Below, one piece after another: positions 44,520-58,625 of a stretch of 64,000 nt of DNA; position 1 is the first letter of the stretch; each line of letters begins with the position of its first letter. The stretch is from Micropterus salmoides. Lineage: Eukaryota; Chordata; Actinopteri; Centrarchiformes; Centrarchidae. Location: NCBI RefSeq assembly GCF_014851395.1, contig NW_024043372.1, positions 12,142,469 to 12,206,468 of the forward strand, written 5' to 3'. The notes under the pieces are model-generated. The model did not search any database, was not told where the DNA came from, and saw only the letters and a list, made by a program, of their open reading frames with translations. The translations under genes were made by a program, and so were the position numbers.

Positions 44520-45715
44520 CCTGAGCTCAGTCATCATTCCACAAGTACAGATGCAGGCAAACTGACAAGTGCGAGGGTGTTGATGTCACTGTCAGCCACA
44601 AGGAGAAAGGCGAGATTGACAATGACACTTCGCACTTACTGTCACTCAGGCAATAAACTAGGAGAAAAAACTTGAGAGCTGTCCATCAGAGTCCATACAT
44701 CAATGTGTGAAGTAAAAGCACATACTGTACTGTGAGAATATAATTTCTCTTCCTTCCCCTTTTTCAGGGCCCTCCACCCTTTCATAGACACACACAGCTG
44801 TTCAGTAGGAAGTAGGAGGAACAGTGTTTTTCCCCTCCTTGAGTACTCTGCAGAACTATCTTCTCTTTTTAATGCAAAGACACACACTTGCATGTGGACA
44901 CGCAAAAAAACGGCAAAGTTCTCTGTTTTGTTGTACCACAATATGAGACTGTTCTCCTCCTCTTTAGTTTCATCTTGTATTTCTCACGCCTCCCTCTCAG
45001 AAACACTTGTCCCCTGCTCCATATAGCAACCTAGACATTTCCATAAATTTGTACACTTTGTTTCCATGCATTTTACAGCACATGTTGAGAAGTAGGTTAA
45101 TTATACCTGCAGAGCTTTTATAGATTGAAAGTGCTGATTATGAGCTGTTTTCCATATGCTTCTATTTCTGTACAAGTACTTAGACATATTTTTAACCCAT
45201 TTCCTGCTGAGACATGTGTACAATCAATGCTTAATAACATGTAACCATCATAAATGAATGAGAAAAGTTAATAAATGACTGCACTGTGGGGACATGGGGA
45301 TGCATCTGGCACTTTACACTGCACCATGTCCTTGGTAAGAAAGCAACAAAGTGAAAGCTCTAAGTGTTATCACTTCCACCGGGGGAGACATGTGGGGCAG
45401 ACAAGCAGCCCAGTTCCCTTCATGTGTAGTTGCCACAACCTGATGGAGGACTTAGCCAACCTCAGCACCTCCTGAAATCATCTTTGCATAGTTAAATACT
45501 AGTGTGACATGAGAGCAAAACAGATAGATAGAGGAGGAAAGGAGAGATAAAAAGACGAGGGAAGCATTAGGGGATGAAAGGGGAGTTGCTGTTCTGTGAA
45601 AGCAAGTATCTTTTCTGTACAGCTCTCTCCATCAGTCCAACATCAGATATCAACAAACACTGACCTATTTCTAAAAAGAAAATGTTAAAAGTTTTCAAGA
45701 TGACAGATTCTGCCC

Positions 45716-45741
45716 ATATATATATATATATATATATATAA
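45716..45741. repeat. (TA)n microsatellite
   Basis: About 13 AT units, uninterrupted. Confidence 0.95.
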
Positions 45742-47136
45742 AGTGTTTCTCATTTTGCAGTAGAAGATAAACACAGTCAGTTAACCATCTGCATTGATTT
45801 CCCTTGAGGAAAATCAATGGGGAGGACACATAAGGTTACATAGTTTGAATTAAAAGTGCACAAAATATAGATTTTATATGGACAGAGGAAACGTTCAGCA
45901 GAGTGATACTGCACCAGAATGGGCCTGCCATTTAAACATTGACACATCCTGAGGTTACAATTAATCTGTTTACGCAGGTCTAAACAGGCTTTAGCTGAAT
46001 GCCAAACTGAGATTTGAGAACAGATACAGAGGAAAGTTGAATACTAATGACATACTTGCCTGACAATCATGTATAATTGTTACATGATGGCAAAATGTGA
46101 GAGATATTAATTACTATTCAGATTCACACTATGAGCACGGACATTGTTTCAGTTATAAAGCATACTGATTGCGAAGCTGCGTTGGTGAGTGCGACATTCA
46201 GCTCAAGCTGTTAGGAAAGTCAACCCGCTGTTGCAGAATCCTGCTTGGTTTTGGTGACTACAGTATGTCATGTGATGTAATGGAACAATATGTACTAAAA
46301 AAGACAAAGATCAGCAACATACAAGTGAAAGGACCCACGGGTTTGGCTTGGAAGAGTCTTTGCCAGGACTTTCAGACTTCACGTCCTTCAGTCTTTTAAG
46401 TTTTGTCTCCTGCCCTCAGAGACAATATGGAGCCGCTGCAGTGAATATATCACAGTTTTAATGCCTGAAGGGCTGAGAGCTACACATGTCTTTTTATGAG
46501 TGGTTTACCAGCAATTCCAATGTGTGTATGTATGCCCAAGAAAGCAAGATGGTGGGAGTGTTTGAGTGAGAGAGTACGGACTGACTGATGAACTGATTCA
46601 TTGATCAACTGACTGACTTTGCTGAATGACTGAGCGAGTCAAAATACAGTATGTGAGTGATTTGAGGGGTATTAATATCTATGAACTGTACAGTCCAGAC
46701 TTTTCTCCTCAGTCTGCAAGCTGAGGAGTAAAGCTCTGACTCCGGTGCTTCATTTACTCCTCACATCCAGGGTGCCATTTGAATGTCCACAGACAAATTG
46801 TCAGTGATTTGCATCCAAAGAAATATTTCCACACTTACTCACTCCCCATCCCTCCATTTATGCTCTCTGGGTTAGCTGCATCCTCAAAGGCAATACAGAA
46901 AAATGGAAAACTAAACTTCAAAGAGAGTCAATCAATGGGCACAGAATCCTGTCATTTCAGCCAGAGAAAATCCATCAGGGTCCATTCATCAGGTCTGGCT
47001 CCAGAGACTAGCCTGACCTTGCTGTGGCCACTGGTGCCTGGTGGATAGTGGACACCAATGGAGGTCACACAGAGGGCCCCCTCCACCCCATGAATGCATC
47101 AGACGAGCTGGTTGATTGCCACGGAGGTTAAAGTCT

Positions 47137-48145
47137 ACAGAGCTTGCGTCTTATTTATAAAACTGTACGTAGGAAAGACAGTTGGGTACGGAAAAAACAC
47201 AAAGTGATTAATATTCTTCTACATAAAACAGTGCACACGCATGTCCTATGCCAGTCTCTCTTTATAAATCACAATCAATCAGCACATGTGAGCCAGATCC
47301 TTGTTCGATCCTTTAAATGCCCAAAGTTACCTATAAAGGGTCAGTGAAATGCCCCTCATTAATATTAATACATACTAAGTGCATGAAGATAAGGACAGAA
47401 ATAAACAAAAATAAATAAATTTAGCCCAGTGTGACACAGACATTCTTTATGGTGAGGTTGAAGCAAGAAAAATTATGTTGTTTGGTGGTTAAAATGTGTG
47501 CATACACGCAACGCTGAGGAAAGCTGTTGGTTAAAATACCCTAAGGCAACAAACATGTGATAACAATATAAGTATTTTTTTCGACTGAGGCATTGAAAAC
47601 GGCATGAATTTAAATGAAATTTGTCCTACTGTTCACCTTATTTATGAGAATAAATTGCACTGCATGCAAGTATTAATTGATATGATTCCAGATTAAACTG
47701 TACAACATATTTGAGGCGTTCATTTGCAAAAACATATCTCGATACCCATTATGTCCGTTTGTGTTTATTATCCTAAATCAGGGTTATTTTTGTGTGCGCT
47801 GCAAATGATCTTAAATTATATTTTTTATTGCGCTCCTCAGGGAAAAACAATCTGCTGTTTATTTATTCAGAAAGGCTTTCATCTGTTTGGCAAATGAACT
47901 AATATTATTAAATTATATTAAGTTTTATTGGCCTATAATATTTTGATGTATTTTACCTTCTACCATGTGAGTTGCAGTTTCTCATCTTCTCCAGTTTATG
48001 TGCGTACGCATGGCTCAGAGTTTGCGTGGAGGACCGCACATTATCCCGTCAAGTTTATTTTTTATAGATCACAACCTTTGCTCGGGAAGTGGCGAAGTCA
48101 CGGTTCCAGCCCTGTTTTGTACGTACGCACCATTTATAGATGAGA
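47137..48145. mobile_element. Putative inverted-repeat DNA transposon, about 1 kb
   Basis: The left end holds ttatttataaaactgtacgt and the right end, reverse complemented, tctataaatggtgcgtacgt, an imperfect inverted repeat built on TTTATAAA-n-GTACGTA. Internal GCGTACGC and a ttataaatcacaa / ttatagatcacaa pair fit a fish MITE type that I have seen with gtgcgtacgcac ends. No transposase frame; no target-site duplication resolved. Confidence 0.45.
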
Positions 48146-51100
48146 GCCCTTCTGCCTAGTTATCTGTATGCTAAAGCAAATCTCCTACCGTCTTCACTCT
48201 GGCAAAAGCAGTGAACAATTAGTTTCGACAAAGGGGCACTCTAACTATCCCTACATCGAACATCTTTGATTAACATCTGCTGAGTATTTGTATGTGTAAT
48301 GCATTATTATCAATAACTGCCTTATCAAGGACTTAGGAAAGCAAAAACTTTGAACTTTTAGCATATGGCTGCTGAATTAAAAGTACCCTTTTAATACTGC
48401 TTATTTTGACAAGGTGAACAGGTTAATGAAATCATTAAAATTATAAAAGGTTATTACTGTAACATTGTTAAATTGAAAATAATATTGATGTAGCAGAACC
48501 ATATTTTATTCAGAACATTCTCCAAACATTCTTCTTCCTTGTCAAAACCTGGCGCCTACATTACCCACAAGCAACTTGACCACAGGGAGTTCATTTGGAG
48601 AGTCAGGTGTGTTATGCTAGTAGGAGCTAATGTAGCCTCGAGGAACTGACCTACACATGACCACATTTATTTCATTTTCAAACTTGTAGTCTTCAGTCAA
48701 GTGACACCACTTTAGGCAAACAGACTTTACGCAGCTCATCTGGAAACCACAATACTTTATACAACTTTTTACTCCCCAAGACCTGTAAACGGACTTTGAT
48801 GTATAAAACTGGTGGAGCTCCCCTTTAACACAAACTGAATGCGGGAATATTTGTGATAATCATACATGAAGCACATACAGTAAGCACGTGTGGATGAATC
48901 AGTGACTTTGTTTGAAAAGGGAATCCTGTAGACTTGGAGATCACAACATAAAAACCTTCAGGCCATCATCTCTGATCACATCATTATAACACACTGAAGT
49001 GAGGAACGGCAGGAGTGCCAAGTAAACCTTCACATGGCCACACAAAGAAGATTTAAGACACAGATAGTATCTCTGTGGCTACGTCTTTTGCATATCTGTG
49101 CAAAGGTTCAACTGCAACCTACAAGCCGAGATCTAACAAAAAGACCATGGCAGCACCTTTCAATATATCAAACTCAATATAATGTACTTCATTTGAAGCA
49201 TTCTCTGCATTTCTCTGATCTAAGATCTCTTATGTCAATTTGTCTTTAGTCCTTACGTCAGCTCTATTCTATTCCAAAACACTTGGATAAATTACTTAAA
49301 GAGCTTTTGACTTTCTACAGCTATAAAACTATAAAGTCTTGCCAACTTGTTGAAGCTCTTGGCTTAACAACCCTACTGTTTGCCATAACCATATGTACTG
49401 TATAACTTCCTGACAGACACACAATCCATTTTGGCAACAAGAATGCTTGGTAGAAATCTCACTGCTTTCCAGAGAACTTGTAACATAATAAAGCCATAAT
49501 ATCAACACTTTGACATAACAAAATTTGTAAATGTGAGAATTGCTTTACACTTCTAACATGAAGACTTAGAAACAACAGTTAAATGTATCTCTGCAAGGCT
49601 ATTCTGTACAGCTCCGTATTTAACTACATATAATTAATCCCTCGCAAACTGGATTTCCACGGCCTGTGTGACAAAAATAATACCAATGTGCCTCCTATGG
49701 TATGTGTTAGAGAGGAACAACTGCTGCAGATCTATATTTGTCCCAGAAGTCTGTGACAGAGGGCACAGTCTCTTCTGTCAGGCACCATAACAGCCTGACA
49801 ACAGCTACCAGGAGTGGGGGCCATTTGAGGCACCTTTCACCTGGGTGTAACAGCTAAAGGACACGATGACCGAAAACAGAGGGAGGAAACTAATACGGAA
49901 TTAAAATGCACAGACACAGTGAAGATAGGGATGGTAGCACTAAGTCAATGCCAATAGCATGTAATGTAATCATGCTATCACTAATGCTAAATACTGATCT
50001 TACCTATCGCTTTCTATATTTTTTACTGTCAACAAATCCCATGAAAAGACCAAAACCAGCAATGAGTTTGTCTCTCAGCTCTGTAGCACTCATTCCTACT
50101 GAAGACCTACAATATTAAAAGTGGGCCACAATTGTTAATTACTGTAATTTCTAGCAAACAATACTCAAACTGGAGTAAACAGAACATTTGTTACGTACCA
50201 TTCTTAGCAATAAATGAACACACATTTGGTGCGCTAGTGAATATTTACAGGATGATGTATTTGGGATTGACTCATAAGGACCTATTTTGGCATGTACAGT
50301 GACATGTTCCTTCATACATGTTCATTGACAATGTGGCTCACTAATGTGTACTTAATAATTTTTGGTCGATGGAGCAGAAGAATGAGATATATCAGGCTCG
50401 GGCTACACAGGCAGTATTTGTTAGTAAGATAACTCCATTGTTGGTTTTGGTCATATAGTGGGATTTGTAACAACATGAAAAGTATAGAATATCACCAGAC
50501 TTTCTTAAATCTTTTGAATAAACAACTTAGGATATGGGTCACTATGTATAACTGGTATCCTTTTTTTTTTTTTCGATATCATCCTCCATTTCACAAATAC
50601 AATACCCTTGAAATACTTTTTCAGCAAACATTTTGACTTGTTATAAAAGGAAATGCACAAGTGTAGTCCATTCAAGTGTACCAGGAAGCCATGCTAGGGA
50701 TTTTGCTTGCTATAATCATTCCTATACTTAGATTCCTAAAGCCTTAGAAAAAACTTTAGAATTGCACATAAGGAGAAATGTGGATTTTTCTCCCATCACT
50801 TCATTTGAAAGCGCATTAGAAAGACATCTCTGGCTAGTATGAACAGGAAGATTCATTACAGCAAGTAAAACCTATGTTTTTACTCTCATGGCGTGTCAAA
50901 ATCTCTGCTGTAAAAAAATCAATTGTGTAAAAAAGGAATCTGAAAATCATTCTTTGATTTTAGGCATGTTAAAATTCTCAGTTTCACATTTATCAGATTA
51001 GTCTCTTGGCACTGTCTCAGTATCTGATTCCAGCAACAGTACCAAATACAGACCTGAAAAGAGAAGAGAACCGCAGCAAATCGAAGTGTTGTGTTACCTT

Positions 51101-54100
51101 TGAAAGTGAGGGAAGAGGAAATGGAGAGTGAGAGTGTGTTAGAGAGGCCTCTACTTCATCAGAAAGACGAGGAATCCTTCCATCTTGTTTCCTGTGAGAG
51201 AGAGGGGGGGGGGGTTATGGTTAGCCTTGAGCTGAGTTTCATATTTAAGCAATAAGACCACAGGAAAATGTCTGTAACACATTTTACTCATCCAAATCCA
51301 ATCCATCAAAGAGGATCATTCAACTTTTACTACAATGAGAAGGGGGTATTATTACACAACTGTCTTGAGGGCATTTCTTTTATGCCCTCACACCATATAG
51401 GATGAAGTTGATGAGATGAGGGCGATTAGATGCGAGATTGTGAAACAGTAGCGATCGGGAGGACTGCACTGAAGAAGAGGGAACTGTAGAAACGAGAAAG
51501 AACAAAGTGGAAATTGATACAAAGCAGAAAAAGAAAGGACTCTCAGCTTTCATCTCTTAACCCGCTGCCCTCGCCTGTCTTTCTCTGTCCCTCCCAGCCC
51601 TTTCTCTTCTCTGTGTGATTGGAGTGAATTACCACTCTGACCAGGATTCTGGTCACAGCATATTACTTCACACTTTGTCTCACACAACAGTCACGTGCTA
51701 GAACAGGCAGCCCGTCTGTGCATGCAACCTGTTCACAAACCTGCAGCAGAGGGCATTTTCTACACACTGCTTATAGGAGCAAAAGAAACACAGAACAATA
51801 GCACAATCTGATTTCTCGGTGAGAACTAAGTGAGATTTGGTGGTACACTCAGACTCACATATTTCCTCCACTCTGCCATCATGGCTCACAACATAGTGGT
51901 TAAAAGGTTGAGAGGTTGAAATATGATCATTTACAAAGTGGCCTTTATTCTGCAGACAGTCCGTTACTATTGCTACCCTCCCTATCTTTTCTATTACGAC
52001 TGGAGAGAATGTCTGAGTTTGAGTAAATGGAGCTGAACTTTTATGACAACAGACTGCTGACCTGGAGTTGAGGTAAGGAAATCTATTTGTAACATAACAT
52101 GAACACTGTTCTTTGTTGCCTCTGATCTCTGCTGAATCTGGGGAAATGACTGACGGAGGCTGTCAGATCTTTCCCGCAGCATTCTCAGCGTCTCAGACCT
52201 GACATTCCTCTAGAGAGTGAACTTAGCTACATCTTTCGTATAATGCATTCGAAACACAATGAATGCCTATAAAGAAGTCTACTGGGCTTGTTGAGTCAGA
52301 AATGAGGTGGCACCATGTTTGACTGTCCTGTGGGAACAGTTAGGGTTGCAAGGTCAAATACTAAATCTGAAACACAAATTTCTTAAACACACAGTTATTA
52401 TTACACTAAATGAGGTGTTTTGTTATTCCTTCAAATTCATGTTTCTTTAATCTCAATTTATCCTTTCTACAGTAGGTATAAGTCACCTGTCCGCTGCTTA
52501 GGCATGCAGACAGTCAACCCAAACCTCCCGTGTGTGACTTCCCATATGCATAATGAAAGGCAAAGCACAAAGGTGCAAATCAATCTTCATTTAGGATGAG
52601 TCCATAGACAGGAAGACGAAGGCTGCCTGACAGCCAGCCACTTTCACTACCGATGGCATACTTGGTAGCTCTCATCACAGAAGATACTTTTTTTTTTTGT
52701 GGTATATGTGTGTGTTTGTGTCTGTTTATACAGTCACTGCATAAATTCACAACACAGATAACAGAAATATATCTGGTGAAGGGGTAAATGCTAAGTTTGA
52801 CTCAGGAAGAGATTCCAGGCTGGCATATTCTGACAATCACAGTTAGCACACGTTATCAAATACCACCATCCTGACATATGACAACACAATACTGTGTGAT
52901 ATGGATTTATTAACTCTCAAATCAAAGAGGAATATTCAGTAATTCATCATCTGCTGCAAAGGAATTGAGATGCACTGTAGATAGGCTATTAGCATGCAAC
53001 GAGCTGGAAGAAAATTTTAACTGTACTGTACAGTCTGGACTAATGGTTGTTACTAAGGTTTAGCTGTCATTTCAAGTGGCGGAAATCTGCCATTCTTTAA
53101 TGTGCAATTAAAAGTGGTCAAACTGTGACTACATGACTATTTGCTGACAGAATCATGGTACAAATCCTGTTGTGTTATTCAATATATCCCTACTCCATCA
53201 ATGATTCTAGTATGCATTGAACAAACCAAAATGGCTGCAAATGTCTGACAAAGCCCTATTGTGTTAATACTCTTACACAGTGTACATTATAGCATAAGCA
53301 CACATTTTCTTTCATTCCGTACTTATGGTGAACTAGAGTCATATAACCAACTGTTTTATTGGAGTTGAATTGAATACTCTGCCGTGTCCTAATGAGCTTT
53401 GGACCTAGTGACTGGCAGAGGTCAAGTCTGAGCACAGCAGCCACCAGGTGGCAGGGTCACTGTGTCACATTGGTTGGATGATTAGCACACTAGAGGCAAA
53501 TCCCAAGCAACACTTATCTAGCCCGCTTAAACAATGAGATAGGCTGCCTATTGCCAAGCTTCTCACATGCAAACCCAGGTGAAAGTATCATTCTTCATTC
53601 CCATTTGATTAACTTCTTGCAATCTAGTGGATGCAGAAAGCCAAAGGAGAAAGAGAAAAGAAGACAGGCGCTTCACTGTGTGTCACTTTTTCTCTCCTTT
53701 GCCGAGCAAACACATTACTAATGCCAATATCAATAAATGATCTCTGATCATCTGCTTTTAAGGACTTTTATGAGTGTGTGGTCACTACCGCAAACATGTC
53801 TGGTAGCACCTCTGGCTCTGTGGCAGACACACTGTGGGTAAAGCTCTTTCCTCTTGTACTCTCCATTAGAGGTTGATTTCTTGTTACAGCTGTAGTTGTA
53901 TAAATGTGTGTCACCTAGCAACATTACTTATCCCCTGAATCATGGAAAGATGTTCCATTTGAAAAACAAACCCCAAATCTACAATACAGACTGAATGTTG
54001 GTATACAATTCGAGAAAAGTATTTGCACTACAACCAAACGAAGGAAAGGAAATTTTAAGGCATTTTTTTAGGAGACTGGCAAGATTATTTTTTTTAAATG

Positions 54101-56160
54101 ATGAGCTCAAAGTATTCAAGCACAACATTTGATCCTCTGCTGAAAAATACATGTACCATACATTATACTGATGAAAGATATTAGCCAGCTATAATCATCC
54201 AAGGTAAAATGGATTACATTTACATTACAGGTTCTAATCACCAATAGCCAGACAGGATTTTTCTAAATAATACGCATAAATAGCACCAGAGAAAATAATC
54301 TACCAGGGACTAATGGATTGCCATTTATGTCAGTAGGCCAGTGAGCAAAACTCCAAAATAACTGCTATTCACCTCCATCCCTTTGCTTGCTGGATTACAA
54401 TGCTCTTCATGATAGAAGCATTTATTTCTATGTCTATGAAAGTTCTGAAATAGACACAAAGCTGGAACTAAATCTGCAGATTAATCCTATGTGCTGCCAG
54501 CAACTGCCTGCACAGACTGCTGGGTCATGAGCTCTGATAGGAATTCCAGCTTTCTTTAGTCCAATGATGGCTCAGGCTGAGCAGCACCTGTAAATACAAA
54601 TGAGCTGGGCAACAGTGAATACTCCGCAAACTGAATTTAAAGCATACATTTGAGTAGGCTGCATCTGTACTGTGTTGCTGCGCACACAGAGTGGAGAGCA
54701 TCAAGGTCAGTCACACAGCAAAACAGGTGAGTCAATATTTTACACGTTAACGGTTAATGTTAGCTACACAATCTGCTGTCCAATATATTGGACAAGAGGT
54801 AGTGTTGTAATCTTTGGATTGACGTCTACAAGTTCCATGTCCCATAAGCAACATGATTTGCTCACAAGGATAAAAAAAAGAATTTAGATGTTTTTACTTA
54901 CCACAAAAGGGATAAAACAGTAACATATGCGCCGTATGGTATCTACTGGATATTGTGGTGATTCATGCTTAGTAATTACCAATTATACTTGCTGTTGACC
55001 ACAGCAAAAGTAGAGTCTTATTTTAAGAGGTAGGTGAACTGCTTTTCTACCATCTAGTACATTGGAATTGTAGTTTGTTGAATGTAATATTCCATAGTTG
55101 TTATATCTTTAAAGATAAGCTGATTATAATATATCAACATCTTGGATCACAATAATAGCATTGATTTTGTACCACACAAGATAGTGAACAGATATTTTCA
55201 ATATCTGTTTAACAGTTGTGGTTTGCCCCACAAAGTCTGAGCAGAGTAACTGCAGTCAGCTGAAAGTCAGGCCTATAAGCATGTGCCAGCATGATACTCA
55301 TCACTGCAGCAGAAAAAGAACATTATTATAAGGTTACAAAAAGATATGTTATGAAACCGATTACTGAAAATTTGTAATAAAAGGCATAGAATTATAAAGT
55401 TAACCTAAAGGCTCATGTTGAAGGCTCATCAGCAAAAATCTACAATGGTTCTAGTAAATTCTACTGACTATAGGGCTGACTGATCATGACTACTGCATGC
55501 ATGTCAGTGCAACAGATGCATTGGTTTCTTTGGCAAACAAAATATGGCCACAGGCACTGCAGGAAGAGTCAGATATCATCGGGTTAAGTGCTGATATGGT
55601 AGAGTAACCCTGTCTATTGATGGGAGAGCAACTTTGTCCATTAATGCTCTATCATGGGCTTTGGCAGACAAAGTCCTCCTCAGCAAGGAGACCTTGGGGC
55701 AAATTGCATTAATAAAGAGCTCATTAGTGCTTTCCATTGCATTGTAACTATATCCCAAATGGGTAACGTAAGTCAGTGATTAGTTAGTAATTCTGTAATT
55801 ATTGGTCTGACAACATGGTATGTTTTTTTTTAAAAAGGGATTTATAGATAAGATACTTCCGATACAACCCCCCTCACTTTACAAAACAACAACAATAACA
55901 TAAGAAAACAGAACCACTGGTGCAGCATGCTTATCACCTGGTAAATCAATCGGTGACTACAAACCATCAGTCAGTCAGAAACAATGCTTTGATGTCAAGG
56001 TTGCATGATTGCAGCCTGTTGACCGTAACTGCTGTTCAAAAGATGGAACTGAAAAGAAGAAATGATTCGCCCCTTTGTAATTGGGACTTTTATTTTTCTT
56101 GCTGTGCTTAAAACCAATTTACTAGGTGTAAAGCTGTGTTTTCATTAATACTATATAGGG

Positions 56161-56222
56161 TCATCATCACCATCACCATCACTATCATCATTATTATCAT
56201 CAACGTCATCTTCATCATTATC
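56161..56222. repeat. (TCA)n imperfect microsatellite
   Basis: Interrupted TCA/CCA/TTA triplets over about 62 bp. Confidence 0.9.
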
Positions 56223-57119
56223 CGTCAGTTCCTCTCTTGATATAACCACAGGAAACAGGAGACTTGCTTTGGCAAAATTACAAACTTTGCAGTCAAATTT
56301 TCTTCTTGTTAATTTTTGCCATAACAATGAAATGAAGCAATCTATTTTACGAGAATGTTATTTTCCAATTTACCACCACTTGAGAAGCTCCAGGGTTTGC
56401 CTTTCAATGGCATTATAGATTACATTCTTGCTCTGGGTTTCTAAGAACATAAATAATATTTGAATAAAATTTTTGCTGTAAGAGTAATGTCTTACTTGGT
56501 TGCATTTTTCCTTCTACCAGCTCCACAAAGACATAACAAACACACACACAGTCAGAGAGAGACAAGTACGCACGAACCCCTAAGCTTTGCAGGTCCACTT
56601 AGTAGAGAGCAACTAATCTAATCAAGTACAGCAGCTAATGCACAATGAAAGCACAGTCATTTACTCGAGATGCCAGTCAGACGTTTCCTGTGCAAACAAG
56701 AGAGAAAGGGAGAGGAAGACAGAGAGAAAGTTCAAGGTGTAGAGCGGCACATGATGAAGAGATCAGGACAGATCAGCTGGAGCTGGACACACAGCTAAAA
56801 AACTGGCAGAATTATCTTTTGCTGCTTGTATCATATGTCAGTTTCCCTCCTTATCTGTCTATCTTGAATTGACTTAAGCTCCTTCTTTCGGAATTGATCT
56901 ATCTTTCAACAGTTTTTCCCTTCAAGCGCAGTGCACTCCATCATCTCTATCCATGCTTACCTGTCTGTAGTGCTGCCTCACTTGCAGCTCAGTCTCTTCT
57001 CTTCAACAACTTCGTGCTCCTCTATGTATCGCGCCCTCCGTGTGTCTGACTCAGTCTTTCTATCCTCCAACACCTGCTGTCGGAGATCAGCCTTTCTCCT
57101 GTCAGATGATGCTGAGAGC

Positions 57120-57310
57120 AGCCCTCCCTCTTTCCTTTCTTTCCTTCTGACCCTCCCTGTTTTCCTCTCTTCCCCTTCCTCACATACATGCATGCATTTA
57201 ATGTTTTTACTCTGAGGCGAGCACAAACGCTCCCTTCTCTCTATCTCCTGCTCTCCCTGTCGATGTCTCCCCTTTGTTCGCTTTCCATCTCCACCTCCCC
57301 TCTTTTCTCT
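57120..57310. repeat. Polypyrimidine tract
   Basis: Plus strand is mostly C and T, with blocks like ccctccctctttcctttctt and cctctcttccccttcctc. It explains the Ser/Leu-rich and Glu/Arg-rich open frames on opposite strands here, which I do not regard as genes. Confidence 0.8.
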
Positions 57311-58562
57311 TGGTCTGTGTATGACAGAGAGCTGCCCATCCAAGCTGTGGGTGTTGCTTTGCTTAGCATTTGCTTCAATGAGTCTGTTTGATAATGACAG
57401 ATTCTGCTCATTGAAATGGACAAAATACTGTGGCCGGATGTCGGCTTGAAAGAAAAGTTTACCAAAAAAGGGACATTACCTCATCTGAAAGGCGACATAA
57501 GATCTCTCTGTCCTATTATCTGCCCTGCTCTGAAGGCTGGTTCCAACATCATAAAACCCCTTCTGCAGAAATTAGCCTAACCATCCCATTGTCCATTTGA
57601 CACATTAGTGGCAGGCAGTTAGCTGAAAAGCTCTCAAATGCTGCAGATTTTGTAGCACACTCACACATAATGGAGAAAATCACTTGCTCAGCCCACAGAG
57701 GAATAAGCACAGGTCAGTGTTGTCCAATACTGAGTAATCACATTTTCCTAATCTTCATGCGTAAGACAATACAAGACATCACAACACAGTCACAACAACA
57801 AAGCAGTCTTGCAGAAATTTCATTACCACGTTGCCTGTTTATGTCCACCAGTCTGCACCAAACATAGTACTGTATCTACAAATAATTTTAAAATCACTTT
57901 ATCATTCAAATTAAGTCCTTCTACAGTGTATATGGGAGCAGCTTACAGATAAGCATCCTCCTACTGTATTTCCACAACAGGAGTTGGTGTTTTCAGATTA
58001 AAGCGATGATTCAGAATGTGTCACAAAATTCTATGCTGTGACTCAACTTTTAAACACTCATTGCACTTTCATAAAGGGCTATCCCACACACATTCTCAAT
58101 GCAGGTGAAAACAAAAGCTAAAAAAAAGATCTATATATAATAAATGACCCATCACCTTGCCAAACATGCTCCACATTTCGGAAAACATCAGAGAAGGTTA
58201 CTCTCCAGAATCTTATGCGCATCCTTCCTCCTCCAGCATCTTTGCTCTGAAGCATCACCTCTGAAAACAGATTTGGCTGCTTGCTATGGTTACAGTTCTA
58301 CTATGAGTACCAAGCTGCAGGAAATATAATGGTAGTCGTACCAATCAATAAGACAGGCTGCGGGCCATGAAACAAACCCATAAGGGGATGTGAGCGGAGC
58401 CTTTTGGCGGCATGTTGGCTCGTCCACACGCTCTTGTGTGTATAATGTTAAAGGGAGCCCAGAGCTACCTTAAGCACACATGCACAACCCACTATGCAAC
58501 AATGAAAGGAACAGACAAAGACTGTTTTCTTTACATTTACTACCTAGAAGGTTCTGGGATAT

Positions 58563-58625
58563 TTATATATAACATATATATATATACATATGTTATATGT
58601 TATATATATAACATTTATATATGTT
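58563..58625. repeat. AT-rich palindromic repeat
   Basis: ttatatataacatat is followed about 20 bp later by a near-complete inverse (atatgttatatatataac), so the strand can fold into a hairpin. Purely A/T with isolated C and G. Confidence 0.8.

Noticed and set aside
56931..57465. Overlapping 94-, 121- and 74-codon frames
   Set aside because: They lie in a polypyrimidine tract; composition explains the open frames and there is no domain or splice context.
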